DNA from: UBA4582 sp002389265
GTDB taxonomy: Bacteria > Pseudomonadota > Gammaproteobacteria > Pseudomonadales > Azotimanducaceae
Assembly (NCBI GenBank): GCA_943788825.1
Contig: CALSRT010000003.1
Coordinates: forward strand, 1-64,000
DNA length: 64,000 bases
Direction: 5' to 3'
Position numbers and translations under genes: made by a program. Positions 8,170 to 17,382 of the stretch are shown one piece after another. Below the pieces are notes generated by a model. The model was not told where the DNA came from and ran no database searches. It worked only from the letters and a program-made list of their open reading frames with translations. The first letter of the stretch is position 1. The number at the start of each line of letters is the position of its first letter.

Positions 8170-10089
8170 ATGGGAAAGATAATCGGCATAGATCTTGGGA
8201 CTACCAACTCTTGCGTCGCGGTCATGGAAGGCAATCGAGCCAAAATTATTGAAAATGCGGAAGGTGATCGTACGACGCCTTCGGTGGTTGGTTATGCCGG
8301 TGATGATGAAGTGCTGGTCGGCCAGTCGGCAAAACGTCAGGCGGTGACCAATCCACACAATACGCTGTTCGCCGTAAAGCGCCTGATCGGTCGGCAGTTC
8401 GAAGATGAAGTCGTACAGCGCGATATTAAAATGGTGCCGTACAAGATTGCTAAAGCCGATAATGGTGACGCGTGGGTCGAAGTGAACGGCCAGAAAATGG
8501 CGCCCCCACAGATCTCGGCACAAGTGCTGAAGAAAATGAAGAAAACGGCGGAGGATTATCTTGGCGAAGCCGTCACTGAGGCGGTGATCACAGTGCCCGC
8601 CTATTTCAATGACTCACAGCGACAAGCGACTAAAGATGCCGGTCGAATTGCCGGTCTTGAGGTCAAGCGGATCATCAACGAGCCCACCGCAGCAGCGCTG
8701 GCTTATGGCATGGACAAGTCCGTTGGTGACTCAACCATCGCGGTATATGACTTGGGGGGTGGTACCTTCGACATCTCGATTATTGAGATCGCTGACGTCG
8801 ATGGCGAGAAGCAATTTGAGGTTTTATCTACTAATGGTGATACGTTCCTCGGCGGCGAAGACTTCGATCTGCGTTTGATCGACTACCTTGCCGATGAATT
8901 TAATAAGCAACACGGTATGGATTTGCATAATGATCCATTGGCGCTGCAGCGTCTGAAGGAAGCCGCAGAGAAGGCGAAAATTGAGTTGTCCAGCAGTCAG
9001 CAAACAGAAGTGAATTTGCCCTACATCACTGCCGACGCCACTGGTCCGAAGCATTTAGTTATTAAAGTGACTCAGGCGAAATTAGAGTCTTTGGTTGAAG
9101 AGTTAGTGAATCGCACGATTGAGCCGCTGCGCACCGCGTTGAAGGACGCAGGTCTGGGGGTGTCTGAAATCGACGATATCATCCTCGTTGGTGGCCAAAC
9201 GCGGATGCCGATGGTTCAGCGTAAGGTTAAAGAGTTTTTTGGTAAAGACGCACGTAAGGATGTGAATCCCGACGAAGCGGTTGCCATGGGTGCTGCGATC
9301 CAAGCTGCCGTGTTGTCAGGTGATGTTAAAGACGTGCTCTTGTTAGATGTCACGCCTTTGTCTCTAGGTATCGAGACCATGGGCGGCGTAATGAGCGCAT
9401 TGATCGAGAAGAACACAACGATTCCGACTAAAAAGAGCCAGGTGTTCTCGACCGCTGAAGATAACCAGCCGGCAGTGACTATCCATGTGTTGCAAGGTGA
9501 GCGTAAGCAAGCCTCGCATAACAAGTCACTGGGTCAGTTTGATTTGGCTGATATTCCGCCGTCACCACGGGGTTCGCCACAAATTGAAGTGAGCTTTGAC
9601 CTCGATGCGAACGGCATATTGAACGTTTCGGCGAAAGACAAGGCAACGGGCAAAGAACAGTCAATCGTGATCAAGGCGTCATCGGGTTTGAGCGACGAAG
9701 AAGTCGAACAGATGGTTCGTGATGCGGAATCTCACGCTGAAGATGATCGTCGGTTCGAAGAGCTGGTGACAGTGCGCAACCAAGCTGATGGCATGGTACA
9801 TGCGACTCGCAAGATGCTTGAAGAAGCTGGCGACAATGTCCCAGAAGAAGAAAAGACGGCTATTGAAACGGCAATTAGCGAGCTTGAGGCGTCACTAAAA
9901 GAGACGGACAAGGAAGCTATTGAAGCGAAAACCGCAAAGTTGACGGAAGTGTCTTCTGGGCTGGCTCAACGTATGAGTGCCGAGCAAGCACAGGCTGCGG
10001 GCGGTGCTGGTGAAGCACCGGGCGCGAGCAATGTCGACCCTGACGCGGTAGATGCTGAATTTGAAGAGGTGAAGGACGACAAGAAGTAA
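8170..10089 (+). CDS. dnaK: molecular chaperone DnaK (Hsp70)
   Basis: ATP-dependent Hsp70 chaperone. Nucleotide-binding domain with IGIDLGTTNSCVAV at the N-terminus, IINEPTAAALAYG near residue 170 and the DLGGGTFDISI motif; then the substrate domain (LLLDVTPLSLGIETMGG near 390) and a disordered acidic C-terminus ending EEVKDDKK. 639 residues, normal. The ATG is preceded by GGAGAAG. Works with GrpE and DnaJ encoded on both sides. Confidence 0.98.
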   Translation: MGKIIGIDLGTTNSCVAVMEGNRAKIIENAEGDRTTPSVVGYAGDDEVLVGQSAKRQAVTNPHNTLFAVKRLIGRQFEDEVVQRDIKMVPYKIAKADNGDAWVEVNGQKMAPPQISAQVLKKMKKTAEDYLGEAVTEAVITVPAYFNDSQRQATKDAGRIAGLEVKRIINEPTAAALAYGMDKSVGDSTIAVYDLGGGTFDISIIEIADVDGEKQFEVLSTNGDTFLGGEDFDLRLIDYLADEFNKQHGMDLHNDPLALQRLKEAAEKAKIELSSSQQTEVNLPYITADATGPKHLVIKVTQAKLESLVEELVNRTIEPLRTALKDAGLGVSEIDDIILVGGQTRMPMVQRKVKEFFGKDARKDVNPDEAVAMGAAIQAAVLSGDVKDVLLLDVTPLSLGIETMGGVMSALIEKNTTIPTKKSQVFSTAEDNQPAVTIHVLQGERKQASHNKSLGQFDLADIPPSPRGSPQIEVSFDLDANGILNVSAKDKATGKEQSIVIKASSGLSDEEVEQMVRDAESHAEDDRRFEELVTVRNQADGMVHATRKMLEEAGDNVPEEEKTAIETAISELEASLKETDKEAIEAKTAKLTEVSSGLAQRMSAEQAQAAGGAGEAPGASNVDPDAVDAEFEEVKDDKK

Positions 10090-10177
10090 CATATCTCTTA
10101 GGGGCTGTCCTGTTGGATGGCCGTGAAGTGGGATATGTTGGCTGCTTAAACTTACCAACATAGGCGATGAACAACAG

Positions 10178-10210
10178 CGCAGAATCCAGGCATGAATCCG
10201 GGATTCTGCG
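10178..10210 (+). other. hairpin between dnaK and dnaJ
   Basis: CGCAGAATCC (10178-10187) and GGATTCTGCG (10201-10210) form a perfect 10-bp stem with a 13-nt loop, 29 bp before the dnaJ start. No T-run follows, so it is not a full intrinsic terminator. It may protect the dnaK mRNA end, act as a partial attenuator or mark a processing site, any of which would lower DnaJ relative to DnaK. Confidence 0.6.
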
Positions 10211-10239
10211 TTCGCGTATCAGAAGAATCGAAACGTAAT

Positions 10240-11355
10240 ATGGCGACTAAGAGAGACTATTACGAGGTACTGGGCGTCGCCCGGGATGCTTCGGAGCAAG
10301 AAATCAAGAAAGCTTATCGACGCATGGCGATGAAGCATCATCCTGATCGTAATCCTGACGATGCCGGAGCTGAGGATAAGTTTAAGGAGGCCAGTGAAGC
10401 CGCCGACGTGTTGATGGATGGGCAGAAACGTGACGCCTATGATCAATTTGGTCATGCAGGCCTGGAAGGTCAGGGCGCTGGATTTGGCGGCGGCGGCTTC
10501 AGCTCTATTTTTGAAGATGTGTTCGGTGACATCTTTAGTGGTGGTGGTCGAGGTCGCAGCCAGGTTCAGCGTGGGTCTGACCTGAAGTACATACTCGACC
10601 TTGATCTGGAAGAGGCGGTGCGTGGTACAAATCCGAAGATCAAAATTCCGGCGCTGGTAGAGTGTCACGAATGTGTCGGTTCGGGTGCAAAAAAAGGTAC
10701 GAGTGCTGTGGATTGCGTGCAATGTGCGGGCATGGGCCAAGTCACTGTTCGGCAAGGTTTTTTCTCTATTCAGCAAACCTGCCCGCGATGTCGTGGTGCC
10801 GGCAAGATGATCACCGACCCCTGTAAAAAGTGTCGTGGTCAGGGCCGTATCGAGGAGCAGAAGACCCTGTCAGTCAAAGTGCCGCCGGGCGTTGATACCG
10901 GTGATCGAATCCGCCTGGCAGGTCAGGGTGAGGCGGGCGCGAATGGCGGGCCGGCGGGCGATCTATATGTGCAGGTCAATGTTCGTGCCCACGCTATTTT
11001 CACTCGCGAAGGTGAGAATCTATACTGCGAGGTGCCGATCAGCTTTGTTGATGCGGCGCTCGGTGGGGAGCTTGAAGTGCCGACCCTGGATGGTCGCGTG
11101 AGCCTGAAGATTCCTGAGGAAACCCAGACGGGTAAAATGTTCCGGCTGCGGGGTAAGGGCGTTAACGTCACCCAGGTCAGAGGTGGTGGTATAGGCGATT
11201 TATATTGCCGAGTTGTGGTCGAAACCCCGGTTAAGCTCAGTAAGAAGCAGAAGGAATTGCTCCGTGAGTTTGACGGTGAATCCGAAGCTAAGCAGTCGCC
11301 AAAGCGTTCGACCTGGTTCGAGGGTGTTAAACACTTTATCGATTCCTTAACCTAA
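10240..11355 (+). CDS. dnaJ: chaperone protein DnaJ
   Basis: Hsp40 co-chaperone of DnaK. J domain with HHPDRNP near residue 33, Gly/Phe-rich linker (FGGGGFSSIFEDVFGDIF), four zinc-binding CxxCxGxG repeats (CHECVGSG, CVQCAGMG, CPRCRGAG, CKKCRGQG) and the C-terminal substrate domain. The ATG at 10240 (MATKRDYYEVLGV) is the conserved start; an upstream in-frame ATG at 10192 lies within the intergenic hairpin. 371 residues, normal. Confidence 0.97.
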   Translation: MATKRDYYEVLGVARDASEQEIKKAYRRMAMKHHPDRNPDDAGAEDKFKEASEAADVLMDGQKRDAYDQFGHAGLEGQGAGFGGGGFSSIFEDVFGDIFSGGGRGRSQVQRGSDLKYILDLDLEEAVRGTNPKIKIPALVECHECVGSGAKKGTSAVDCVQCAGMGQVTVRQGFFSIQQTCPRCRGAGKMITDPCKKCRGQGRIEEQKTLSVKVPPGVDTGDRIRLAGQGEAGANGGPAGDLYVQVNVRAHAIFTREGENLYCEVPISFVDAALGGELEVPTLDGRVSLKIPEETQTGKMFRLRGKGVNVTQVRGGGIGDLYCRVVVETPVKLSKKQKELLREFDGESEAKQSPKRSTWFEGVKHFIDSLT

Positions 11356-11395
11356 ATCGGAACTCTCAGACGCTTTACTCGCGGGATGCTTGAAC

Positions 11396-12214
11396 ATGAT
11401 AAATATTGCTGTCACTGGCGCCGCGGGGCGGATGGGTAAAACGCTGATTCAAGCCATCATTGAGGCTGACGGCGTGCAACTCAGCGCCGCCATAGAGCAG
11501 CCAGGGCATAGCGCCATTGGCTCGGATGCCGGCGAAATGGCGGGAATGGGGCGCATCGGCGTGCCGGTGGTGGAGGACTTGGCGGCGGTGGTCTCTCAGT
11601 TTGATGTCTTAATCGACTTCACTATTGCTGCCGCAACTCTGGTCAATCTGGCGGTCTGTGCCTCCCACGGCAAGCGCATGGTGATTGGTACCACCGGATT
11701 AACTGAGCGCGAGCAGGCGCAGGTGGCTGCATTGTCTGCGCAGGTCGCCGTCGTCTCGGCCCCAAACTACAGTGTCGGGGTCAATGCAACCTTTAAGCTG
11801 CTGGAGATGGCGGCTGGTATATTCGGTGATGATGTGGATATTGAGATTATCGAGGCACATCATCGCCACAAGGTCGATGCGCCCTCGGGAACAGCGTTAC
11901 GCATGGGTGAAGTCATGGCCAAGCGTCTCGGTCGAGATCTGAGCGAGGTGGCGATATATGGTCGCGAGGGCATCACGGGCGAACGGGCGCGTCAGACTAT
12001 CGGCTTCAGCACGGTGCGTGGTGGCGATATCGTCGGCGAACACACCGTCATTTTTGCCGGTGCGGGAGAGCGATTAGAAATTACTCACAGGGCGCATAGT
12101 CGTCTGAACTTCGCCGAGGGGGCCGTGCGAGCCGCGCGCTGGCTGGCCGACAAGAAGGCGGGAGTTTTTGATATGCAGGATGTCTTGGGGTTGCGCGAAC
12201 GCAAGTCAGATTAA
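11396..12214 (+). CDS. dapB: 4-hydroxy-tetrahydrodipicolinate reductase
   Basis: Second committed enzyme of lysine/diaminopimelate synthesis. Rossmann motif VTGAAGRMG at residues 6-14 binds NAD(P)H; the catalytic loop is EAHHRHKVDAPSGTALRMG (about residues 158-176). The ATG at 11396 (MINIAVTG) is used rather than the TTG two codons upstream. 272 residues. The dnaJ-dapB-carA order is conserved in Pseudomonas. Confidence 0.96.
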   Translation: MINIAVTGAAGRMGKTLIQAIIEADGVQLSAAIEQPGHSAIGSDAGEMAGMGRIGVPVVEDLAAVVSQFDVLIDFTIAAATLVNLAVCASHGKRMVIGTTGLTEREQAQVAALSAQVAVVSAPNYSVGVNATFKLLEMAAGIFGDDVDIEIIEAHHRHKVDAPSGTALRMGEVMAKRLGRDLSEVAIYGREGITGERARQTIGFSTVRGGDIVGEHTVIFAGAGERLEITHRAHSRLNFAEGAVRAARWLADKKAGVFDMQDVLGLRERKSD

Positions 12215-12268
12215 AGTGCGAAATTATCTGGAATCGACCGGCCAATTGGCATAGAATCTGGCGCCAGT

Positions 12269-12349
12269 ATGGTATCCCGGTCCAGGGTCAATTCGAGCGA
12301 GATGGAAGTGATTCCCTCTCGCTTTTTTTCGACCATCGACCATCAATAG
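12269..12349 (+). promoter_or_regulatory. possible carA leader ORF (26 codons) spanning an attenuator
   Basis: An ATG at 12269 opens a 26-codon frame ending with TAG at 12347-12349, just upstream of carA. It runs straight through the terminator hairpin at 12295-12329 and places Arg-Phe-Phe codons on the U-run. A possible -10 TAGAAT lies at 12252-12257, with no good -35. No convincing Shine-Dalgarno precedes the ATG, so translation is uncertain. The arrangement recalls leader-peptide attenuation of pyrimidine genes. Confidence 0.4.
12295..12329 (+). terminator. intrinsic terminator/attenuator between dapB and carA
   Basis: AGCGAGA (12296-12302) pairs with TCTCGCT (12317-12323), extended inside by GGAA/TTCC with a GTGA loop, and is followed by seven T (12323-12329). 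It is a strong Rho-independent terminator 41 bp before the carA start. It either ends the dapB transcript or regulates carAB by attenuation. Confidence 0.88.
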
Positions 12350-12370
12350 CGAACCAATGGAGGCGGATAG

Positions 12371-13528
12371 TTGACCAGTAGAGCGGTACTTGCACTTGAG
12401 AACGGCGTTTTGTTCGAGGGTGTAGCTATTGGTATAGACGGTCAATCTGTCGGCGAAGTGGTTTTTAACACGTCCATGACGGGTTACCAGGAAATCCTGA
12501 CCGACCCCTCCTATGCCCGCCAGATCATCACCTTGACTCATCCGCATATCGGTAACACAGGTGTGAATGACGAGGATGAAGAATCCGACAATACCTGGGC
12601 GGCAGGATTAGTGATTCGCGACCTGCCCTTGGCCGTCAGCAACTGGCGCCAGCAAGGCTCTCTGCAAGACTATCTGGTGCAGCGCAAGGTGGTAGCCATT
12701 GCCGGCATCGACACTCGTATGCTGACTCGTATCCTCCGTGAAGAAGGCTCTCTGAAGGGTTGTATTATCGCGGGGCCAAACCTCTCGGAAGCTGACATCG
12801 CGGGTGCCGTTGCAGCGGCCCGGGCATTTGGCGGTCTGGCAGGGCTGGATCTGGCACAAGTCGTGACAACCTCATCGACCTATGCCTGGCAGCAGGGTAG
12901 TTGGTCGCTTGATAGCGGTTATCCGACGTTGACAGATTTTAAATACAAAATTGTTGCTTATGACTTTGGTGTTAAACGTAACATCCTGAGAATGCTGGCT
13001 GACCGAGGTTGTGAGTTGATCGTGGTACCGGCGAAGACATCTGCGGCTGACGTTTTGGCGATGCAGCCAGATGGCATCTTTCTGTCCAACGGTCCGGGAG
13101 ACCCTGAACCTTGTGACTATGCCATCGCCGCGATCCAGACCTTGCTTGAGTCGGGGATTCCCATATTTGGTATTTGCCTTGGATTGCAATTGCTCGGCAT
13201 TGCCGCAGGCATGAAAACCATCAAGATGAATCACGGTCATCACGGCGCTAACCACCCGGTGGAAGACCTGGAGAGTGGCGTGGTCCTCATCTCGAGCCAA
13301 AATCACGGATTTTGTATCGATGATACGACCCTGCCGAAAAATGTCAGGGTCAGTCATCGGTCGTTATTTGATAATTCGCTGCAGGGAATCGAACTCATTG
13401 ATCGTCCCGCGTTCGGATTCCAGGGGCATCCTGAAGCAAGCCCGGGTCCTCACGATGCGGCTCCTTTGTTTGACCATTTCATTAAACTGATCGAACACTA
13501 TACGGCAACCAAGAAATCTCATGCCTAA
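12371..13528 (+). CDS. carA: carbamoyl-phosphate synthase small subunit
   Basis: Glutamine amidotransferase subunit supplying ammonia for carbamoyl phosphate (arginine and pyrimidine synthesis). Class I glutaminase motifs: nucleophile in FGICLGLQLLGIA (about residue 270) and FQGHPEASPGPHD near the C-terminus. The start is TTG at 12371, supported by GGAGG at 12359-12363 (7-bp spacing). 385 residues. Overlaps carB by 8 bp. Confidence 0.96.
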   Translation: MTSRAVLALENGVLFEGVAIGIDGQSVGEVVFNTSMTGYQEILTDPSYARQIITLTHPHIGNTGVNDEDEESDNTWAAGLVIRDLPLAVSNWRQQGSLQDYLVQRKVVAIAGIDTRMLTRILREEGSLKGCIIAGPNLSEADIAGAVAAARAFGGLAGLDLAQVVTTSSTYAWQQGSWSLDSGYPTLTDFKYKIVAYDFGVKRNILRMLADRGCELIVVPAKTSAADVLAMQPDGIFLSNGPGDPEPCDYAIAAIQTLLESGIPIFGICLGLQLLGIAAGMKTIKMNHGHHGANHPVEDLESGVVLISSQNHGFCIDDTTLPKNVRVSHRSLFDNSLQGIELIDRPAFGFQGHPEASPGPHDAAPLFDHFIKLIEHYTATKKSHA

Positions 13529-16500
13529 AAGAACCGACATAAATAGCATTCTGATCATTGGCGCTGGGCCGATCATCATTGGCCAGGCCTGTGAGTTTGA
13601 TTACTCCGGTGCGCAAGCCTGTAAAGCCCTTCGCGAGGAAGGCTACCGAGTGATTCTGGTGAACTCGAACCCAGCGACGATCATGACTGATCCCGCCATG
13701 GCAGACTCGACCTACATTGAGCCCATCACGTGGGAAGTGTTGGCGAATATTATCGAAATAGAGCGACCTGACGCGCTGCTGCCGACCATGGGTGGCCAAA
13801 CGGCGTTGAACTGTGCGCTGGATCTTGCCCGAGAAGGTGTACTTGAGCGCTTCAATGTGGAAATGATCGGCGCGAGTCGTGATGCGATCGACATGGCTGA
13901 AGATCGTCAGAAGTTTGATGTGGCAATGAAATCCATTGGCCTGGCGACCCCGATATCGGCCTTCGCCCACTCTCTGGAAGAGGCCAAACAAGTTCAGGTG
14001 AGACTTGGCTATCCCTGTGTGATCAGACCCTCCTTCACCATGGGTGGCTCTGGCGGTGGCATCGCTTATAACCAGGACGACTTTATCGAAATCTGTACCC
14101 GCGGTCTGGATCTGTCGCCGACCAATGAACTACTGATCGACGAGTCGCTGCTGGGCTGGAAAGAATATGAGATGGAGGTGGTGCGCGACAAGAATGACAA
14201 CTGCATCATCGTCTGCACCATTGAAAACTTTGACCCTATGGGCATTCATACGGGCGACTCCATTACCGTAGCGCCAGCTCAGACCCTGACAGATAAGGAA
14301 TACCAGATTATGCGTAACGCCGCTATCGCGGTATTGCGGGTTATTGGTGTTGAAACAGGCGGCTCGAACGTGCAGTTCGGCATCGATCCCGCGACGGGGC
14401 GAATGGTCATTATTGAGATGAATCCACGGGTCTCTCGATCTTCGGCACTGGCCTCCAAAGCCACGGGCTTCCCTATCGCCAGAGTAGCGGCGAAGCTCGC
14501 CATCGGCTATACCCTGGATGAGCTCTCGAATGAGATTACCGGTGGAGCGACACCGATTTCCTTTGAGCCCTCCTTAGATTACGTCGTAACCAAGATTCCG
14601 CGCTTCACCTTTGAAAAATTCCCGCAAGCGGAAAATTTTCTGACGACCCAAATGAAGTCTGTGGGCGAAGTGATGGCGATTGGCCGGACCTTTCAGGAAT
14701 CGCTGCAGAAAGCTCTGCGTGGTCTCGAAGTGGACATTAACGGCTTGTCGCCCATCATGGATGATTCATCAAGAGACTGGAAAACGCGAATCCGGCGAGA
14801 ACTGCAAGTAGCCGGTGCCGAGCGTATTCGTTATCTGGCGGATGCGATCCGGCTAGGTTTTGACATGGAAGAGATCCATGAGCTGACACGTATCGACCCT
14901 TGGTTTCTAATCCAGATTGAAGACCTGATTCAACGTGAACAGAAACTGCAAGGCGTGGCTCTGGCAGCGATTGACCGGGGTTGGATGTTTGATCTGAAGC
15001 AGCGCGGTTTTGCGGACGCTCGACTGGCCGAGTTGCTCAGTGTCGAAGAAAACAGTTTCCGCGAGCATCGGTTGGCATTAGGTGTAAAGCCCGTGTATCG
15101 GCGAGTGGATACTTGCGCAGCCGAATTCGCGTCCGCTACCGCTTATATGTATTCAACCTACGAGTCGGAGTGTGAAGCGCGGCCGACGAATCGAGATAAG
15201 ATCATGGTGCTGGGTGGCGGCCCGAATCGCATCGGCCAGGGTATCGAATTTGACTACTGCTGTGTCCACGCGGTGCTCGCCATGAGCGAAGATGGCTACG
15301 AAACTATTATGGTCAACTGTAATCCGGAAACCGTCTCGACAGATTTCGACACAGCAGACCGGTTGTACTTCGAGCCACTGACCCTCGAGGACGTATTGGC
15401 GATCGTCGACGTTGAAAAACCGAAAGGGGTGATTGTGCAATTTGGTGGTCAAACACCGTTGAAACTCGCCGAGGCGTTAATGAAGGCCGGCGTGCCGATC
15501 ATTGGCACTAGCCCTGACGCTATCGACATGGCTGAGGACCGAGAACGATTTCAGCATATGATCGCCAAACTGGGTCTCCGGCAGCCACCCAATAAGACCG
15601 TCAAGACCTTGGAAGAAGGCCTGCATGCGGCGCGCAACATCGGCTTTCCGCTGGTCGTACGCCCATCTTATGTGTTGGGCGGTCGAGCCATGGAAATCGT
15701 TTACGACGAAGAAGAACTCACCCGCTATTTGCGTGAAGCAGTGCAGTTGTCCGATCGTTCGCCGGTCTTGTTGGATCGATTTCTCGACCAGGCCATCGAA
15801 ATTGACGTCGATGCAGTGTCTGATGGTAAGCAGGTAGTCATTGGCGCTGTCATGCAACATATCGAACAAGCTGGTGTGCACTCTGGTGACTCGGCGTGTT
15901 CTTTGCCACCTTACAGTCTGAGCGATGAGGCCCTTGATGAGATGCGCAAGCAGGTCGTGGAGATGGCGCTTGAGCTTGGTGTTATAGGCCTGATGAATGT
16001 CCAGTTCGCCATTCAAAATGGCGATATTTATATTCTTGAAGTGAATCCACGAGCCTCGCGAACGGTGCCTTTTGTTTCGAAATGCATCGGTGTTTCCTTG
16101 GCCAAAGTGGCGGCTCGCTGTATGGCTGGTACTAGCCTTGAAGCACAGGGTTTTACCAAAGAGATCGTGCCGAATTATTTCAGCGTCAAAGAAGCGGTAT
16201 TCCCATTCGGTAAATTCCCGGGGGTAGACCCGATCCTCGGCCCAGAAATGAAGTCGACCGGTGAGGTCATGGGCGTCGCGGAGACCTTTGGTGAGGCATA
16301 CCGCAAAGCTCAGCTGGCAGCGGGTGACCTTATTCCTGCGGCAGGGCGAGCCTTCCTGAGTGTTCGGGATACGGATAAACCCGAGTTAGTGCAGGTGGCG
16401 ACTGATTTGCTTGCCATCGGCTTTACGCTCGTGGCAACTCGGGGTACAGCGCTGGTTTTGCGCGAGGCCGGTGTGCATGTGGATATCGTTAACAAGGTTC

Positions 16501-16742
16501 AAGAAGGTCGGCCCCACGTGGTCGACATGCTTAAGAACAATGAGGTGAATTTCATCGTTAATACCACGGAAGGCAAACAGGCGATTGCCGACTCCTATGC
16601 TATCCGTCGTACAGCACTACAGCACAAGGTTTATAATGCGACGACGATGGCGGGCGCCAGGGCCTGCATTGACGCGGTCCGCCACGGTAGTCATCTCTCG
16701 GTGCATCGCCTTCAGGACTTGCATAAACGCTTGCTAGGGTAA
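13521..16742 (+). CDS. carB: carbamoyl-phosphate synthase large subunit
   Basis: 1073-residue synthetase built from two homologous ATP-grasp halves that phosphorylate bicarbonate and carbamate, with a C-terminal MGS-like allosteric domain. Each half begins with a PxxIGQ/RIGQG motif (GAGPIIIGQACEFDYSG at the N-terminus and GGGPNRIGQGIEFDYC near residue 565). Ends with the UMP/ornithine-sensing region (TTMAGARACIDAV). Full length. Overlaps carA. Confidence 0.98.
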   Translation: MPKRTDINSILIIGAGPIIIGQACEFDYSGAQACKALREEGYRVILVNSNPATIMTDPAMADSTYIEPITWEVLANIIEIERPDALLPTMGGQTALNCALDLAREGVLERFNVEMIGASRDAIDMAEDRQKFDVAMKSIGLATPISAFAHSLEEAKQVQVRLGYPCVIRPSFTMGGSGGGIAYNQDDFIEICTRGLDLSPTNELLIDESLLGWKEYEMEVVRDKNDNCIIVCTIENFDPMGIHTGDSITVAPAQTLTDKEYQIMRNAAIAVLRVIGVETGGSNVQFGIDPATGRMVIIEMNPRVSRSSALASKATGFPIARVAAKLAIGYTLDELSNEITGGATPISFEPSLDYVVTKIPRFTFEKFPQAENFLTTQMKSVGEVMAIGRTFQESLQKALRGLEVDINGLSPIMDDSSRDWKTRIRRELQVAGAERIRYLADAIRLGFDMEEIHELTRIDPWFLIQIEDLIQREQKLQGVALAAIDRGWMFDLKQRGFADARLAELLSVEENSFREHRLALGVKPVYRRVDTCAAEFASATAYMYSTYESECEARPTNRDKIMVLGGGPNRIGQGIEFDYCCVHAVLAMSEDGYETIMVNCNPETVSTDFDTADRLYFEPLTLEDVLAIVDVEKPKGVIVQFGGQTPLKLAEALMKAGVPIIGTSPDAIDMAEDRERFQHMIAKLGLRQPPNKTVKTLEEGLHAARNIGFPLVVRPSYVLGGRAMEIVYDEEELTRYLREAVQLSDRSPVLLDRFLDQAIEIDVDAVSDGKQVVIGAVMQHIEQAGVHSGDSACSLPPYSLSDEALDEMRKQVVEMALELGVIGLMNVQFAIQNGDIYILEVNPRASRTVPFVSKCIGVSLAKVAARCMAGTSLEAQGFTKEIVPNYFSVKEAVFPFGKFPGVDPILGPEMKSTGEVMGVAETFGEAYRKAQLAAGDLIPAAGRAFLSVRDTDKPELVQVATDLLAIGFTLVATRGTALVLREAGVHVDIVNKVQEGRPHVVDMLKNNEVNFIVNTTEGKQAIADSYAIRRTALQHKVYNATTMAGARACIDAVRHGSHLSVHRLQDLHKRLLG

Positions 16743-16762
16743 TATTGAATTATCAGTCAGCG

Positions 16763-16795
16763 CGGCGGGCGAAAGACCCGCCGGCAATTATATTT
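16763..16795 (+). terminator. probable terminator after carB
   Basis: CGGCGGG (16763-16769) and CCCGCCG (16777-16783) make a perfect 7-bp GC stem with a 7-nt loop (cgaaaga), followed by an A/T-rich tail (gcaattatattt) lacking a long T-run. Lies 20 bp after carB. Confidence 0.55.
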
Positions 16796-16881
16796 GTGGT
16801 CCCCACTAGACATTCTGGCCGAACTTTTCAACACTAGGCAGTGTCTTTATATAATCTCTAGAACACTACCGGACAGAATCT

Positions 16882-17358
16882 ATGGACAAGGTTCCAATGA
16901 CAGCCGCGGGCGAGAAGACGCTGCGAGTTGAGGTGGATCGCCTCAAACAAATCGAGCGCCCCAGAATTATCAAAGAAATTGCCACTGCCAGGGCCCAAGG
17001 TGATCTTCGTGAAAACGCCGAATATCAGTATGCCAAAGAGGAGCAAGGCTTTATTGAGGGTCGAATCGCAGATATTGAGGGTAAGCTGAACCATGCGCAT
17101 GTCATTGATGTCACGCTGATCGAGCACACGGGCCGAGTCATCTTTGGTGCCACGGTTCACCTAGTGAATCTCGATACTGACGAAGAAATCAGCTATCAGA
17201 TTGTGGGTGACGACGAAGCTGATTTGAAGATTTCCAAGATCTCAGTCTATTCACCGATTGCCCGGGCCTTAGTTGGTAAACAAGTCGGTGATGTGGCGCT
17301 GGTGCATGCGCCCAATGGTACGATTGAATACGAAATTTGCCTGGTCGAGCATCTTTAG
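16882..17358 (+). CDS. greA: transcription elongation factor GreA
   Basis: Stimulates RNA polymerase to cleave backtracked transcripts. 158 residues: N-terminal antiparallel coiled coil with the acidic tip (ARAQGDLRENAEYQYAKEEQ near residues 36-55) and a C-terminal FKBP-like domain ending in YSPIARALVGKQVGDVALV. The carB-greA order is conserved in Pseudomonas. Complete. Confidence 0.97.
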   Translation: MDKVPMTAAGEKTLRVEVDRLKQIERPRIIKEIATARAQGDLRENAEYQYAKEEQGFIEGRIADIEGKLNHAHVIDVTLIEHTGRVIFGATVHLVNLDTDEEISYQIVGDDEADLKISKISVYSPIARALVGKQVGDVALVHAPNGTIEYEICLVEHL

Positions 17359-17382
17359 TCGCACATTTACTGTAAAGCGTAA

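Noticed and set aside
15477..16016. 179-codon minus-strand ORF opposite carB
   Set aside because: Antisense shadow of the second ATP-grasp half of carB; no domain and no ribosome site.
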